Positions 1 to 14,293 of a DNA stretch of 64,000 bases are shown here, one piece after another. The DNA is from Henricia sp. BOLD:AAB3569 (lineage: Eukaryota; Echinodermata; Asteroidea; Spinulosida; Echinasteridae). The stretch is taken from positions 1 to 64,000 of the forward strand of contig JBBELK010001531.1 of assembly GCA_037783545.1 (NCBI GenBank), written 5' to 3'. Position 1 is the stretch's first letter. The number at the start of each line of letters is the position of its first letter. The notes under the pieces were generated by a model. The model was not told the DNA's origin and did not search any database. It saw nothing but the letters and a program-made list of their open reading frames with translations. A program made the position numbers and the translations under genes.

Positions 1-3000
1 TGTACGGGGCCGTTGACTCAACCCCAGATTGTGACGGGAATTACGTCAAAGTGTGTCCCAAATGCCGCAAATTTGGAAATCAGGAACTTTCCAACCAACT
101 TCAAATTTGCATGCTTCAAACTGTATTATTTCCGCACTTGTCCTGCAAAATTGACAGATTTTCGCTGGGAAATGACGGAGAACTTTCAGAGTTTAGGGAA
201 AACGGAGCTCGGCTGCGTGTTTATTCCCCTAACCGTGGCTGTTGGACACCCTGCGCCGCGCTGGTGTACATTTTGTACGGCCGTTGACTCACCCCAGATT
301 GTGACGGGAATTAGGTCAAAGAGTGTCCCAAATGCCGGCAAATTGGAAATCAAGGAATATTCCAACCAACTTCAAATTTTGCATGCTCCAAACTGTATAT
401 ATTCCGCACTTGTCATGCAAAATTGACAGATTTTCGCTGGGAAATGACGGAGAACTTTCAGAGTTTAGGGGAAAAACGGAGCTCGGCTGCGTGGTTATTC
501 CCCTAACCGTGGCTGTTGGGACACCCTGCGCCGCGCTGGTGTACATTTGTACGGCCGTTGACTCACCCCAGATTATGACGGGAATTAAGGTCAAAGTGTG
601 TCCCAAATGCCGGCAAATTTGGAAATCAAGGAATTTTCCAACCAACTTCAAATTTTGCATGCTCCAAACTGTATATATTCCGCACTTGTCATGCAAAATT
701 GACAGATTTTCGCTGGGAAATGACGGAGAAATTTCAGAGTTTTAGGGAAAACGGAGCTCGGCTGCGTGGTTATTCCCCTAACCGTGGCTGGTGGGACACC
801 CTGCGCATGCGGCCGCGCTGGTGTACATTTGTACGGCCGTTGACTCACCCCAGATTGTGACGGGAATTAGGTCAAAGTGTGTCCCAAATGCCGGCAAAAT
901 TTGGAAATCAAGGAATTTTCCAACCAACTTCAAATTTTGCATGCTCCAAACTGTATATATTCCGCACTTGTCATGCAAAATTGACAGATTTTCGCTGGGA
1001 AATGACGAGACATTTCATGAGTTCAGGGAAAACGGAGCTCGGCTGCGTGGTTATTTCCCTAACCGTGGCTGGTTGGGACACCCTGCGCATGCGCTGGTGT
1101 ACATTTCTACGGCCGTTGACTCACCCCAGATTGTGACGGGAATTAGGTCAAAGTGTGTCCCAAATGCCGGCAAATTTGGGAAATAAAGTAATTTTCCAAC
1201 CAACTTCAATTTTGCATGCTCCAAACTGTATATATTCCGCACTTGTCATGCAAATTTGACAGATTTTCGCTGGGAAATGACGGAGAAATTTCAGAGTTTA
1301 GGGAAAACGGAGCTCGGCTGCGTGGTTATTCCCCTAACCGTGGCTGTTGGGACACCCCTGCGCCGCGCTGGTGTACATTTGTACGGCCGTTGACTCACCC
1401 CAGATTGTGACGGGAATTAGGTTAAAGTGTGTCCCAAAATGCCGGAAAAATTTGGAAATCAAGGAATTTTCCAACCAACTTCAAATTTTGCATGCTCCAA
1501 ACTGTATATATTCCGCACTTGTCATGCAAAATTGACAGATTTTCGCTGGGAAATGACGGAGAATTTCAGAGTTTAGGGAAAACGGAGCTCGGCTGCGTGG
1601 TTATTCCCCTAACCGTGGCTGTTGGGACACCCTGCGCCGCGCTGGTGTACATTTGTACGGCCGTTGACTCACCCCAGATTGTGACGGGAATTAGGTCAAA
1701 GTGTGTCCCAAATGCCGGCAAATTTGGAAATCAAGGAATTTTCCAACCAACTTCAAATTTTGCATGCTCCAAACTGTATATATTCCGCACTTGTCATGCA
1801 AAATGACAGATTTTTCGCTGGGAAATGACGGAGAAATTTCAGAGTTCAGGGAAAACGGAGCTCGGCTGCGTGGTTATTCCCCTAACCGTGCTGTTGGGAC
1901 ACCCTGCGCCGCGCTTGTGTACATTTCTACGGCCGTTGACTCACCCCAGATTGTGACGGGAATTAGGTCAAAGTGTGTCCCAAATGCGGCAAAATTTGGA
2001 AATCAAGGAACTTTCCAACCAACTTCAAATTTTGCATGCTCCAAACTGTATATATTCCGCACTTGTCATGCAAAATTGACAGATTTTCGCTGGGAAATGA
2101 CGGAGAAATTTCAGAGTTTAGGGAAAACGGAGCTCGGCTGCGTGGTTATTCCCCCTAACCGTGGCTGTTGGGACACCCTGCGCCGCGCTGGTGTACATTT
2201 GTACGGCCGTTGACTCACCCCAGATTGTGACGGGGAATTAGGTCAAAGTGTGTCCCAAATGCCGGCAAATTGGAAATCAAGGAATTTCCAACCAACTTCA
2301 ATGGTGCATGCTCCAAACTGTATATATCCGCACTTGTCATGCAAAATTGACATATTTTCGCTGGGAAATGGACGGAGAAATTTCAGAGTTTAGGAAAACG
2401 GAGCTCGGCTGCGTGGTTATTCCCCTAACCGTGCTGTTGGGACACCCTGCGCCGCGCTTGTGTACATTTCTACGGCCGTTGACTCACCCCAGATTGTGAC
2501 GGGAATTAGGTCAAAGTGTGTCCCAATGCCGGCAAATTTGGAAATCAAGGACTTTCCAACCAACTTCAAATTTTGCATGCTCCAAACTGTATATATTCCG
2601 CACTTGTCATGCAAAATTGACAGATTTTCGCTGGGAAATGACGGAGAACTTTCAGAGTTTAGGGAAAACGGAGCTCGGCTGCGTGGTTATTCCCTAACCG
2701 TGGCTGTGGGACACCCTGCGCCGCGCAGGTGTACATTGTACGGCCGTTGACTCACCCCAGATTGTGACGGGAATTAGGTCAAAGTGTGTCCCAAATGCCG
2801 GCAAATTTGGAATCAAGGAATTTTCCAACCAACTTTCAAATTTTGCATGCTCCAAACTGTATATTATTCCGCACTTGTCATGCAAAATTGACAGATTTTC
2901 GCTGGGAAATGACGGAGACATTTCAGAGTTCAGGGAAAACGGAGCTCGGCTGCGTGTTATTCCCCTAACCGTGGCTGTTGGGACACCCTGCGCATGCGCT

Positions 3001-6000
3001 GGTGTACATTTCTACGGCCGTTGACTCACCCCAGATTGTGACGGGAATTAGGTCAAAGTGTGTCCCAAATGCCGCAAATTTGGAAATCAAGGAATTTTCC
3101 CAACCAACTTCAATTTTGCATGCTCCAAACTGTATATATTCCGCACTTGTCATGCAAATTTGACAGATTTTCGCTGGGAAATGACGGAGAAATTCAGAGT
3201 TTAGGGAAAACGGAGCTCGGCTGCGTGGTTATTCCCCTAACCGTGGCTGTTGGGACACCCTGCGCATGCGCCGCGCTGGTGTACATTTGTACGGCCGTTG
3301 ACTCACCCCAGATTGTGACGGAATTAGGTCAAAGTGTGTCCCAAATGCCGGCAAATTTGGAATCAAGGAATTTTCCAACCACTTCAAATTTTGCATGCTC
3401 CAAACTGTATATATTCCGCACTTGTCATGCAAAATTGACAGATTTTCGCTGGGAAATGACGGAGAAATTTCAGAGTTCAGGGAAAACGGAGCTCGGCTGC
3501 GTGGTTATTCCCCTAACCGTGGCTGTTGGGACACCCTGCGCCGCGCTTGTGTACATTTGCTACGGCCGTTGACTCACCCCAGATTGTGACGGGAATTAGG
3601 TCAAAGTGTGTCCCAAATGCCGGCAAATTTGGAAATCAAGGAACTTTCCAACCAACTTCAAATTTTGCATGCTCCAAAACTGTATATATTCCGCACTTGT
3701 CATGCAAAATTGACAGATTTTCGCTGGGAAATGACGGAGAAATTTCAGGAGTTTAGGGAAAACGGAGCTCGGCTGCGTGGTTATTCCCCTAACCGTGGCT
3801 GTTGGGACACCCTGCGCCGCGCTGGTGTACATTTGTACGGCCGTTGACTCACCCCAGATTGTGACGGGAATTAGGTCAAAGTGTGTCCCAAATGCCGGCA
3901 AATTTGGAAATCAAGGATTTTCCAACCAACTTCAAATTTTGCATGCTCCAAACTGTATATATTCCGCACTTGTCATGCAAAATTGACAGATTTTCGCTGG
4001 GAAATGACGGAGAACTTTCAGAGTTTAGGGAAAACGGAGCTCGGCTGCGTGGTTATTCCCCTAACCGTGGCTGTTGGGACACCCTGCGCCGCGCTGGTGT
4101 ACATTTGCTACGGCCGTTGACTCACCCCAGATTGTGACGGGAATTAGGTCAAAGTGTGTCCCAAATGCCGGCAAATTTGGAAATCAAGGAACTTTTCCAA
4201 CCAACTTCAAATTTTGCATGCTCCAAACTGTATATATTCCGCACTTGTCATGCAAAATTGACAGATTTCGCTGGGAAATGACGGAGAACTTTCAGAGTTT
4301 AGGGAAAACGGAGCTCGGCTGCGTGGTTATTCCCTACCGTGGCTGTTGGGACACCCTGCGCCGCGCTGGTGTACATTTGTACGGCCGTTGACTCACCCCA
4401 GATTGTGACGGGAATTAGGTCAAAGTGTGTCCCAAATGCCGGCAAATTTGGAAATCAAGGAATTTTCCAACCAACTTCAAATTTTGCATGCTCCAAACTG
4501 TATATATTCCGCACTTGTCATGCAAAATTGACAGATTTTCGCTGGGAAATGACGGAGACATTTCAGAGTTCAGGGAAAACGGAGCTCGGCTGCGTGGTTA
4601 TTCCCCTAACCGTGGGCTGTTGGGACACCCTGCGCATGCGCTGGTGTACATTTCTACGGCCGTTGACTCACCCCAGATTGTGACGGGAATTAGGTCAAAG
4701 TGTGTCCCAAATGCCGGCAAATTTGGAATCAAGGAATTTTCCAACCAACTTCAAATTTTGCATGCTCCAAACTGTATATATTCCGCACTTGTCATGCAAA
4801 TTTGACAGATTTTCGCTGGGAAATGACGGAGAAATTTCAGAGTTTAGGAAAACGGAGCTCGGCTGCGTGTTATTCCCCTAACCGTGGCTGTTGGGACACC
4901 CTGCGCATGCGCCGCGCTGGTGTACATTTGTACGGCCGTTGACTCACCCCAGATTGTGACGGGAATTAGGTCAAAGTGTGTCCCAAATGCCGGCAAATTT
5001 GGAAATCAAGGAATTTTCCAACCAACTTCAAATTTTGCATGCTCCAAACTGTATATATTCCGCACTTGTCATGCAAAATTGACAGATTTTCGCTGGGAAA
5101 TGACGGAGAAATTTCAGAGTTCAGGGAAAACGGAGCTCGGCTGCGTGGTTATTCCCCTAACCGTGGCTGTTGGGACACACCCTGCGCCGCGCTGGTGTAC
5201 ATTTGTACGGCCGTTGACTCACCCCAGATTGTGACGGGAATTAGGTTAAAGTGTGTCCCAAAATGCCGGCAAAATTTGGAAATCAAGAATTTTCCAACCA
5301 ACTTCAAATTTTGCATGCTCCAAACTGTATATAGTCCGCACTTGTCATGCAAAATTGACAGATTTTCGCTGGGAAATGACGGAGAAATTTCAGAGTTTAG
5401 GGAAAACGGAGCTCGGCTGCGTGGTTATTCCCCTAACCGTGGCTGTTGGGACACCCTGCGCCGCGCCTGGTGTACATTTGTACGGCCGTTGACTCACCCC
5501 AGATTGTGACGGGAATTAGGTCAAAGTGTGTCCCAAATGCCGGCAAATTTGGAAATCAAGGAACTTTCCAACCAACTTCAAATTTTGCATGCTCCAAACT
5601 GTATATATTCCGCACTTGTCATGCAAAATTGACAGATTTTCGCTGGGAAATGACGGAGAAATTTCAGAGTTTAGGGAAAACGGAGCTCGGCTGCGTGGTT
5701 ATTCCCTAACCGTGGCTGTTGGGACACCCTGCGCCGCGCTGGTGTACATTTGTACGGCCGTTGACTCACCCCAGATTGTGACGGGAATTAGGTCAAGTGT
5801 GTCCCAAATGCCCGGCAAATTGGAAATCAAGGAATTTTCCAACCAACTTCAAATTTTGCATGCTCCAAACTGTATATATTCCGCACTTGTCATGCAAAAT
5901 TGACAGATTTTCGCTGGGAAATGACGGAGAAATTTCAGAGTTCAGGAAAACGGAGCTCGGCTGCGTGGTTATTCCCCTAACCGTGGCTGTTGGGACACCC

Positions 6001-9000
6001 TGCGCCGCGCTTGTGTACATTTCTACGGCCGTTGACTCACCCCAGATTGTGACGGGAATTAGGTCAAATGTGTCCCAAATGCCGGCAAATTTGGAAATCA
6101 AGGAACTTTCCAACCAACTTCAAATTTTGCATGCTCCAAACTGTATATATTCCGCACTTGTCATGCAAAATTGACAGATTTTCGCTTGGAAATGACGGAG
6201 AAATTTCAGAGTTTAGGGAAGGGAGCTCGGCTGCGTGGTTATTCCCCTAACCGTGGCTGTTGGGACACCCTGCGCCGCGCTGGTGTACATTTGTACGGCC
6301 GTTGACTCACCCCAGATTGTGACGGGAATTAGGTCAAAGTGTGTCCCAAATGCCGGCCAAATTTGGAAATCAAGGAATTTTCCAACCAACTTCAAATTTT
6401 GCATGCTCCAAACTGTATATATTCCGCACTTGTCATGCAAAATTGACAGATTTTCGCTGGGAAATGACGGAGAAATTTCAGAGTTTAGGGAAAACGGAGC
6501 TCGGCTGCGTGGTTATTCCCTAACCGTGGCTGTTGGGACACCCTGCGCCGCGCTGGTGTACATTTGTACGGCCGTTGACTCACCCAGATTGTGACGAGAA
6601 TTAGGTCAAAGTGTGTCCCAAATGCCGGCAAATTTGGAAATCAAGGAATTTTCAACCAACTTCAAATTTTGCATGCTCCAAACTGTATATATTCCGCACT
6701 TGTCATGCAAAATTGACAGATTTTCGCTGGGAAATGACGGAGACATTTCAGAGTTCAGGAAAACGGAGCTCGGCTGCGTGGTTATTCCCCTAACCGTGGC
6801 TGTTGGGACACCCTGCGCATGCGGCTGGTGTACATTTCTACGGCCGTTGACTCACCCCAGATTTGTGACGGGAATTAGGTCAAAGTGTGTCCCAAATGCC
6901 GGCAAATTTGGAAATCAAGGAATTTTCCAACCAACTTCAAATTTTGCATGCTCCAAACTGTATATATTCCGCACTTGTCATGCAAATTTGACAGATTTCG
7001 CTGGAAATGACGGAGAAATTTCAGAGTTTAGGGAAAACGGAGCTCGGCTGCGTGTTATTCCCCTAACCGTGGCTGTTGGACACCCTGCGCATGCGCCGCG
7101 CTGGTGTACATTTGTACGGCCGTTGACTCACCCCAGATTGTGACGGGAATTAGGTCAAAGTGTGTCCCAAATGCCGGCAAATTTGGAAATCAAGGAATCT
7201 TTCCAACCAACTTCAAATTTTGCATGCTCCAAACTGTATATATTCCGCACTTGTCATGCAAAATTGACAGATTTTCGCTGGGAAATGACGGAGAAATTCA
7301 GAGTTCAGGGAAAACGGAGCTCGGCTGCGTGGTTATTCCCCTAACCGTGGCTGTTGGGACACCCTGCGCCGCGCTTGTGTACATTTCTACGGCCGTTGAC
7401 TCACCCCAGATTGTGACGGGAATTAGGTCAAAGTGTGTCCCAAATGCCGGCAAATTTGGAAATCAAGGAACTTTCCAACCAACTTCAAATTTTGCATGCT
7501 CCAAACTGTATATATTCCGCACTTGTCATGCAAAATTGACAGATTTTCGCTGGGAAATGACGGAGAAATTTCAGAGTTTAGGGAAAACGGAGCTCGGCTG
7601 CGTGGTTATTCCCCTAACCGTGGCTGTTGGGACACCCTGCGCCGCGCTGGTGTACATTTGTACGGCCGTTGACTCACCCCAGATTGTGACGGAATTAGGT
7701 CAAAGTGTGTCCCAAATGCCGGCAAATTTGGAAATCAAGGAATTTTCCAACCAACTTCAAATTTTGCATCTCCAAACTGTATATATTCCGCACTTGTCAT
7801 GCAAAATTGACATATTTTCGCTGGGAAATGACGGAGAAATTTCAGAGTTAGGGAAAACGGAGCTCGGCTGCGTGGTTATTCCCCTAACCGTGGCTGTTGG
7901 GACACACCTGCGCCGCGCTTGTGTACATTTCTACGCCGTTGACTCACCCAGATTGTGACGGGAATTAGGTCAAAGTGTGTCCCCAAATGCCGGCAAATTT
8001 GGAAATCAAGGACTTTCCAACCAACTTCAAATTTTGCATGCTCCAAACTGTATATATTCCGCACTTGTCATGCAAAAATTGACAGATTTTCGCTGGGAAA
8101 TGACGGAGAACTTTCAGAGTTTAGGGAAAACGGAGCTCGGCTGCGTGGTTATTCCCTAACCGTGGCTGTTGGGACACCCTGGCGCCGCGCTGGTGTACAT
8201 TTGTACGGCCGTTGACTCACCCCAGATTGTGACGGAATTAGGTCAAAGTGTGTCCCAAATGCCGGCAAATTTGGAAATCAAGAATTTTCCAACCAACTTC
8301 AAATTTTGCATGCTCCAAACTGTATATATTCCGCACTTGTTCATGCAAAATTGACAGATTTTCGCTGGGAAATGACGGAGACATTTCAGAGTTCAGGGGA
8401 AAACGGAGCTCGGCTGCGTGGTTATTCCCCTAACCGTGGCTGTTGGGACACCCTGCGCAGCGCTGGTGTACATTTCTACGGCCGTTGACTCACCCCAGAT
8501 TGTGACGGGAATTAGGTCAAAGTGTGTCCCAAATGCCGGCAAATTTGGAAATCAAGGAATTTTCCAACCAACTTCAAATTTTGCATGCTCCAAACTGTAT
8601 ATATTCCGCACTTGTCATGCAAATTTGACAGATTTTCGCTGGGAAATGACGGAGAAATTTCAGAGTTTAGGGAAAACGGAGCTCGGCTGCGTGGTTATTC
8701 CCCTAACCGTGGCTGTTGGGACACCCTGCGCATGCGCGCGCTGGTGTACATTTGTACGGCCGTTGACTCACCCCAGATTGTGACGGGAATTAGGTCAAAG
8801 TGTGTCCCAAATGCCGGCAAATTTGGAAATCAAGGAATTTTCCAACCAACTTCAAATTTTGCATGCTCCAAACTGTATATATTCCTCACTTGTCATGCAA
8901 AATTGACAGATTTTCGCTGGGAAATGACGGAGAAATTTCAGAGTTCAGGGAAAAACGGGAGCTCGGCTGCGTGGTTATTCCCCTAACCGTGGCTGTTGGG

Positions 9001-10920
9001 ACACCCTGCGCCGCGCTGGTGTACATTTGTACGGCCGTTGACTCACCCCAGATTGTGACGGGAATTAGGTTAAAGTGTGTCCCAAAATGCCGGCAAATTT
9101 GGAAATCAAGGAATTTTCCAACCAACTTCAAATTTTGCATGCTCCAAAACTGTATATAGTCGCACTTGTCATGCAAAATTGACAGATTTTCGCTGGGAAA
9201 TGACGGAGAAATTTCAGAGTTTAGGGAAGAACGGAGCTCGGCTGCGTGGTTATTCCCCTAACCGTGGCTGTTGGGACACCCTGCGCCGCGCTGGTGTACA
9301 TTTGTACGGCCGTTGACTCACCCAGATTGTGACGGGAATTAGGTCAAAGTGTGTCCCAAATGCCGGCAAATTTGGAAATCAAGGAACTTTCCAACCAACT
9401 TCAAATTTTGCATGCTCCAAACTGTATGTATTCCGCACTTGTCATGCAAAATTGACAGATTTTCGCTGGGAAATGACGGAGAAATTTCAGAGTTTAGGGA
9501 AAACGGAGCTCGGCTGCGTGGTTATTTCCCCTAACCGTGGCTGTTGGGACACCCCTGCGCAGCGCGCTGGTGTACATTTGTACGGCCGTTGACTCACCCC
9601 CAGATTGTGACGGGAATTAGGTCAAAGTGTGTCCCAAATGCCGGCAAATTGGAAATCAAGGAATTTTCCAACCAACTTCAAATTTTGCATGCTCCAAACT
9701 GTATATATTCCGCACTTGTCATGCAAAATTGACAGATTTTCGCTGGGAAATGACGGAGAAATTTCAGAGTTCAGGGAAAACGGAGCTCGGCTGCGTGGTT
9801 ATTCCCCTAACCGTGGCTGTTGGGACACCCTGCGCCGCGCTGGTGTACATTTGTACGGCCGTTGACTCACCCCAGATTGTGACGGGAATTAGGTCAAAGT
9901 GTGTCCCAAATGCCGGCAATTTGGAAATCAAGGAATTTTCCAACCAACTTCAAATTTTGCATGCTCCAAACTGTATATATTCCGCACTTGTCATGCAAAA
10001 TTGACATATTTTCGCTGGGAAATGACGGAGAAATTTCAGAGTTTAGGGAAAACGGAGCTCGGCTGCGTGGTTAATTCCCCTAACCGTGGCTGTTGGGACA
10101 CCCTGCGCCGCGCATGGTGTACATTTGCTACGGCCGTTGACTCACCCCAGATTGTGACGGGAATTAGGTCAAAGTGTGTCCCAAATGCCGGCAAATTTGG
10201 AAATCAAGGAACTTTCCAACCAACTTCAAATTTTGCATGCTCCAAACTGTATATATTCCGCACTTGTCATGCAAAATTGACAGATTTTCGCTGGGAAAAT
10301 GACGGAGAACTTTCAGAGTTTAGGGAAAACGGAGCTCGGCTGCGTGGTTATTCCCCTAACCGTGGCTGTTGGGACACCCTGCGCCGCGCTGGTGTACATT
10401 TGTACGGCCGTTGACTCACCCCAGATTGTGACGGAGAATTAGGTCAAAGTGTGTCCCAAATGCCGGCAAATTTGGAAATCAAGGAATTTTCCAACCAACT
10501 TCAAATTTTGCATGCTCCAAACTGTATATATTCCGCACTTGTCATGCAAAATTGACAGATTTTCGCTGGGAAATGACGGAGACATTTCAGAGTTCAGGGA
10601 AAACGGAGCTCGGCTGCGTGGTTATTCCCCTAACCGTGGCTGTTGGGACACCCTGCGCATGCGCTGGTGTACATTTCTACGGCCGTTGACTCACCCCAGA
10701 TTGTGACGGGAATTAGGTCAAAGTGTGTCCCAAATGCCGGCAAATTTGGAAATCAAGGAATTTTCCAACCAACTTCAAATTTTGCATGCTCCAAACTGTA
10801 TATATTCCGCACTTGTCATGCAAATTTGACAGATTTTCGCTGGGAAATGACGGAGAAATTTCAGAGTTTAGGGAAAACGGAGCTCGGCTGCGTGGTTATT
10901 CCCCTAACCGTGGCTGTTGG
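1..10920. repeat. Left, indel-rich part of the array with ~3.82-kb (14-monomer) period
   Basis: A variant with AGGTTAAAGTG and an extra A in CCCAAAATGCC occurs at about 1422, 5246 and 9070, i.e. 3,824 bp apart. A two-monomer cassette (GAGACATTT followed by CATGCAAATTTGAC) recurs near 879, 2786, 4425, 6613, 8248 and 10449, in an alternating 8+6 monomer pattern after the first interval. Nearly every monomer here has one or more private 1-bp indels, such as TTCCCTAACC, CCCCCTAACC, TTTGCTACGG or GACGGAATT. Most lie in homopolymers and are not shared with the corresponding higher-order copy. Indels become much rarer after about 11-12.6 kb. Confidence 0.8.
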
Positions 10921-13900
10921 GACACCCCTGCGCATGCGCCGCGCTGGTGTACATTTGTACGGCCGTTGACTCACCCCAGATTGTGACGGGAATTAGGTCA
11001 AAGTGTGTCCCAAATGCCGGCAAATTTGGAAATCAAGGAATTTTCCAACCAACTTCAAATTTTGCATGCTCCAAACTGTATATATTCCGCACTTGTCATG
11101 CAAAATTGACAGATTTTCGCTGGGAAATGACGGAGAAATTTCAGAGTTCAGGGAAAACGGAGCTCGGCTGCGTGGTTATTCCCCTAACCGTGGCTGTTGG
11201 GACACCCTGCGCCGCGCTGGTGTACATTTGTACGGCCGTTGACTCACCCCAGATTGTGACGGGAATTAGGTTAAAGTGTGTCCCAAAATGCCGGCAAATT
11301 TGGAAATCAAGGAATTTTCCAACCAACTTCAAATTTTGCATGCTCCAAACTGTATATAGTCCGCACTTGTCATGCAAAATTGACAGATTTTCGCTGGGAA
11401 ATGACGGAGAAATTTCAGAGTTTAGGGGAAAACGGAGCTCGGCTGCGTGGTTATTCCCCTAACCGTGGCTGTTGGGACACCCTGCGCCGCGCTGGTGTAC
11501 ATTTGTACGGCCGTTGACTCACCCCAGATTGTGACGGGAATTAGGTCAAAGTGTGTCCCAAATGCCGGCAAATTTGGAAATCAAGGAACTTTCCAACCAA
11601 CTTCAAATTTTGCATGCTCCAAACTGTATGTATTCCGCACTTGTCATGCAAAATTGACAGATTTTCGCTGGGAAATGACGGAGAAATTTCAGAGTTTAGG
11701 GAAAACGGAGCTCGGCTGCGTGGTTATTCCCCTAACCGTGGCTGTTGGGACACCCTGCGCCGCGCTGGTGTACATTTGTACGGCCGTTGACTCACCCCAG
11801 ATTGTGACGGGAATTAGGTCAAAGTGTGTCCCAAATGCCGGCAAATTTGGAAATCAAGGAATTTTCCAACCAACTTCAAATTTTGCATGCTCCAAACTGT
11901 ATATATTCCGCACTTGTCATGCAAAATTGACAGATTTTCGCTGGGAAATGACGGAGAAATTTCAGAGTTCAGGGAAAACGGAGCTCGGCTGCGTGGTTAT
12001 TCCCCTAACCGTGGCTGTTGGGACACCCTGCGCCGCGCTTGTGTACATTTCTACGGCCGTTGACTCACCCCAGATTGTGACGGGAATTAGGTCAAATTGT
12101 GTCCCAAATGCCGGCAAATTTGGAAATCAAGGAACTTTCCAACCAACTTCAAATTTTGCATGCTCCAAACTGTATATATTCCGCACTTGTCATGCAAAAT
12201 TGACAGATTTTCGCTTGGAAATGACGGAGAAATTTCAGAGTTTAGGGAAAACGGAGCTCGGCTGCGTGGTTATTCCCCTAACCGTGGCTGTTGGGACACC
12301 CTGCGCCGCGCTGGTGTACATTTGTACGGCCGTTGACTCACCCCAGATTGTGACGGGAATTAGGTCAAAGTGTGTCCCAAATGCCGGCAAATTTGGAAAT
12401 CAAGGAATTTTCCAACCAACTTCAAATTTTGCATGCTCCAAACTGTATATATTCCGCACTTGTCATGCACAATTGACAGATTTTCGCTGGGAAATGACGG
12501 AGAAATTTCAGAGTTTAGGGAAAACGGAGCTCGGCTGCGTGGTTATTCCCCTAACCGTGGCTGTTGGGGACACCCTGCGCCGCGCTGGTGTACATTTGTA
12601 CGGCCGTTGACTCACCCCAGATTATGACGGGAATTAGGTCAAAGTGTGTCCCAAATGCCGGCAAATTTGGAAATCAAGGAATTTTCCAACCAACTTCAAA
12701 TTTTGCATGCTCCAAACTGTATATATTCCGCACTTGTCATGCAAAATTGACAGATTTTCGCTGGGAAATGACGGAGAAATTTCAGAGTTTAGGGAAAACG
12801 GAGCTCGGCTGCGTGGTTATTCCCCTAACCGTGGCTGTTGGGACACCCTGCGCATGCGCCGCGCTGGTGTACATTTGTACGGCCGTTGACTCACCCCAGT
12901 TGTGACGGGAATTAGGTCAAAGTGTGTCCCAAATGCCGGCAAATTTGGAAATCAAGGAATTTTCAAACCAACTTCAAATTTTGCATGCTCCAAACTGTAT
13001 ATATTCCGCACTTGTCATGCAAAATTGACAGATTTTCGCTGGGAAATGACGGAGAAATTTCAGAGTTTAGGGAAAACGGAGCTCGGCTGCGTGGTTATTC
13101 CCCTAACCGTGGCTGTTGGGACACCCTGCGCCGCGCTGGTGTACATTTGTACGGCCGTTGACTCACCCCAGATTGTGACGGGAATTAGGTCAAAGTGTGT
13201 CCCAAATGCCGGCAAATTTGGAAATCAAGGAATTTTCCAACCAACTTCAAATTTTGCATGCTCCAAACTGTATATATTCCGCACTTGTCATGCAAAATTG
13301 ACAGATTTTCGCTGGGAAATGACGGAGAACTTTCAGAGTTTAGGGAAAACGGAGCTCGGCTGCGTGGTTATTCCCCTAACCGTGGCTGTTGGGACACCCT
13401 GCGCCGCGCTGGTGTACATTTGTACGGCCGTTGACTCACCCCAGATTATGACGGGAATTAGGTCAAAGTGTGTCCCAAATGCCGGCAAATTTGGAAATCA
13501 AGGAATTTTCCAACCAACTTCAAATTTTGCATGCTCCAAACTGTATATATTCCGCACATGTCATGCAAAATTGACAGATTTTCGCTGGGAAATGACGGAG
13601 AAATTTCAGAGTTTAGGGAAAACGGAGCTCGGCTGCGTGGTTATTCCCCTAACCGTGGCTGTTGGGACACCCTGCGCCGCGCTGGTGTACATTTGTACGG
13701 CCGTTGACTCACCCCAGATTGTGACGGGAATTAGGTCAAAGTGTGTCCCAAATGCTGGCAAATTTGGAAATCAAGGAATTTTCCAACCAACTTCAAATTT
13801 TGCATGCTCCAAACTGTATATATTCCGCACTTGTCATGCAAAATTGACAGATTTTCGCTGGGAAATGACGGAGAAATTTCAGAGTTTAGGGAAAACGGAG

Positions 13901-14019
13901 CTCGGCTGCGTGGTTATTCCCCTAACCGTGGCTGTTGGGACACCCTGCGCATGCGCCGCGCTGGTGTACATTTGTACGGCCGTTGACTCACCCCAGATTG
14001 TGACGGGAATTAGGTCAAA

Positions 14020-14293
14020 GTGTTTCCCAAATGCCGGCAAATTTGGAAATCAAGGAATTTTCCAACCAACTTCAAATTTTGCATGCTCCAAACTGTATAT
14101 ATTCCGCACTTGTCATGCAAAATTGACAGATTTTCGCTGGGAAATGACGGAGAAATTTCAGAGTTCAGGGAAAACGGAGCTCGGCTGCGTGGTTATTCCC
14201 CTAACCGTGGCTGTTGGGACACCCTGCGCATGCGCTGGTGTACATTTCTACGCCCGTTGACTCACCCCAGATTGTGACGGGAATTAGGTCAAA
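14020..14293. repeat. Representative 274-bp monomer class
   Basis: The GC-rich segment reads TGCGCATGCGCTGG. It has the palindrome of the 279-bp class but lacks the following CGCGC, for a net gain of one base over the 273-bp class. Most of these monomers also carry a linked change downstream, ACATTTCTACGG or ACATTTCTAAGG instead of ACATTTGTACGG, so the class behaves as a haplotype. I counted roughly 30. The single-base length difference shifts the otherwise open reading frame. Confidence 0.88.

Noticed and set aside
316-696. Reverse-strand open frames of 60-130 codons in the satellite
   Set aside because: They are shadows of the same repeat, appear only where local indels remove stops, and have no conserved start or features.
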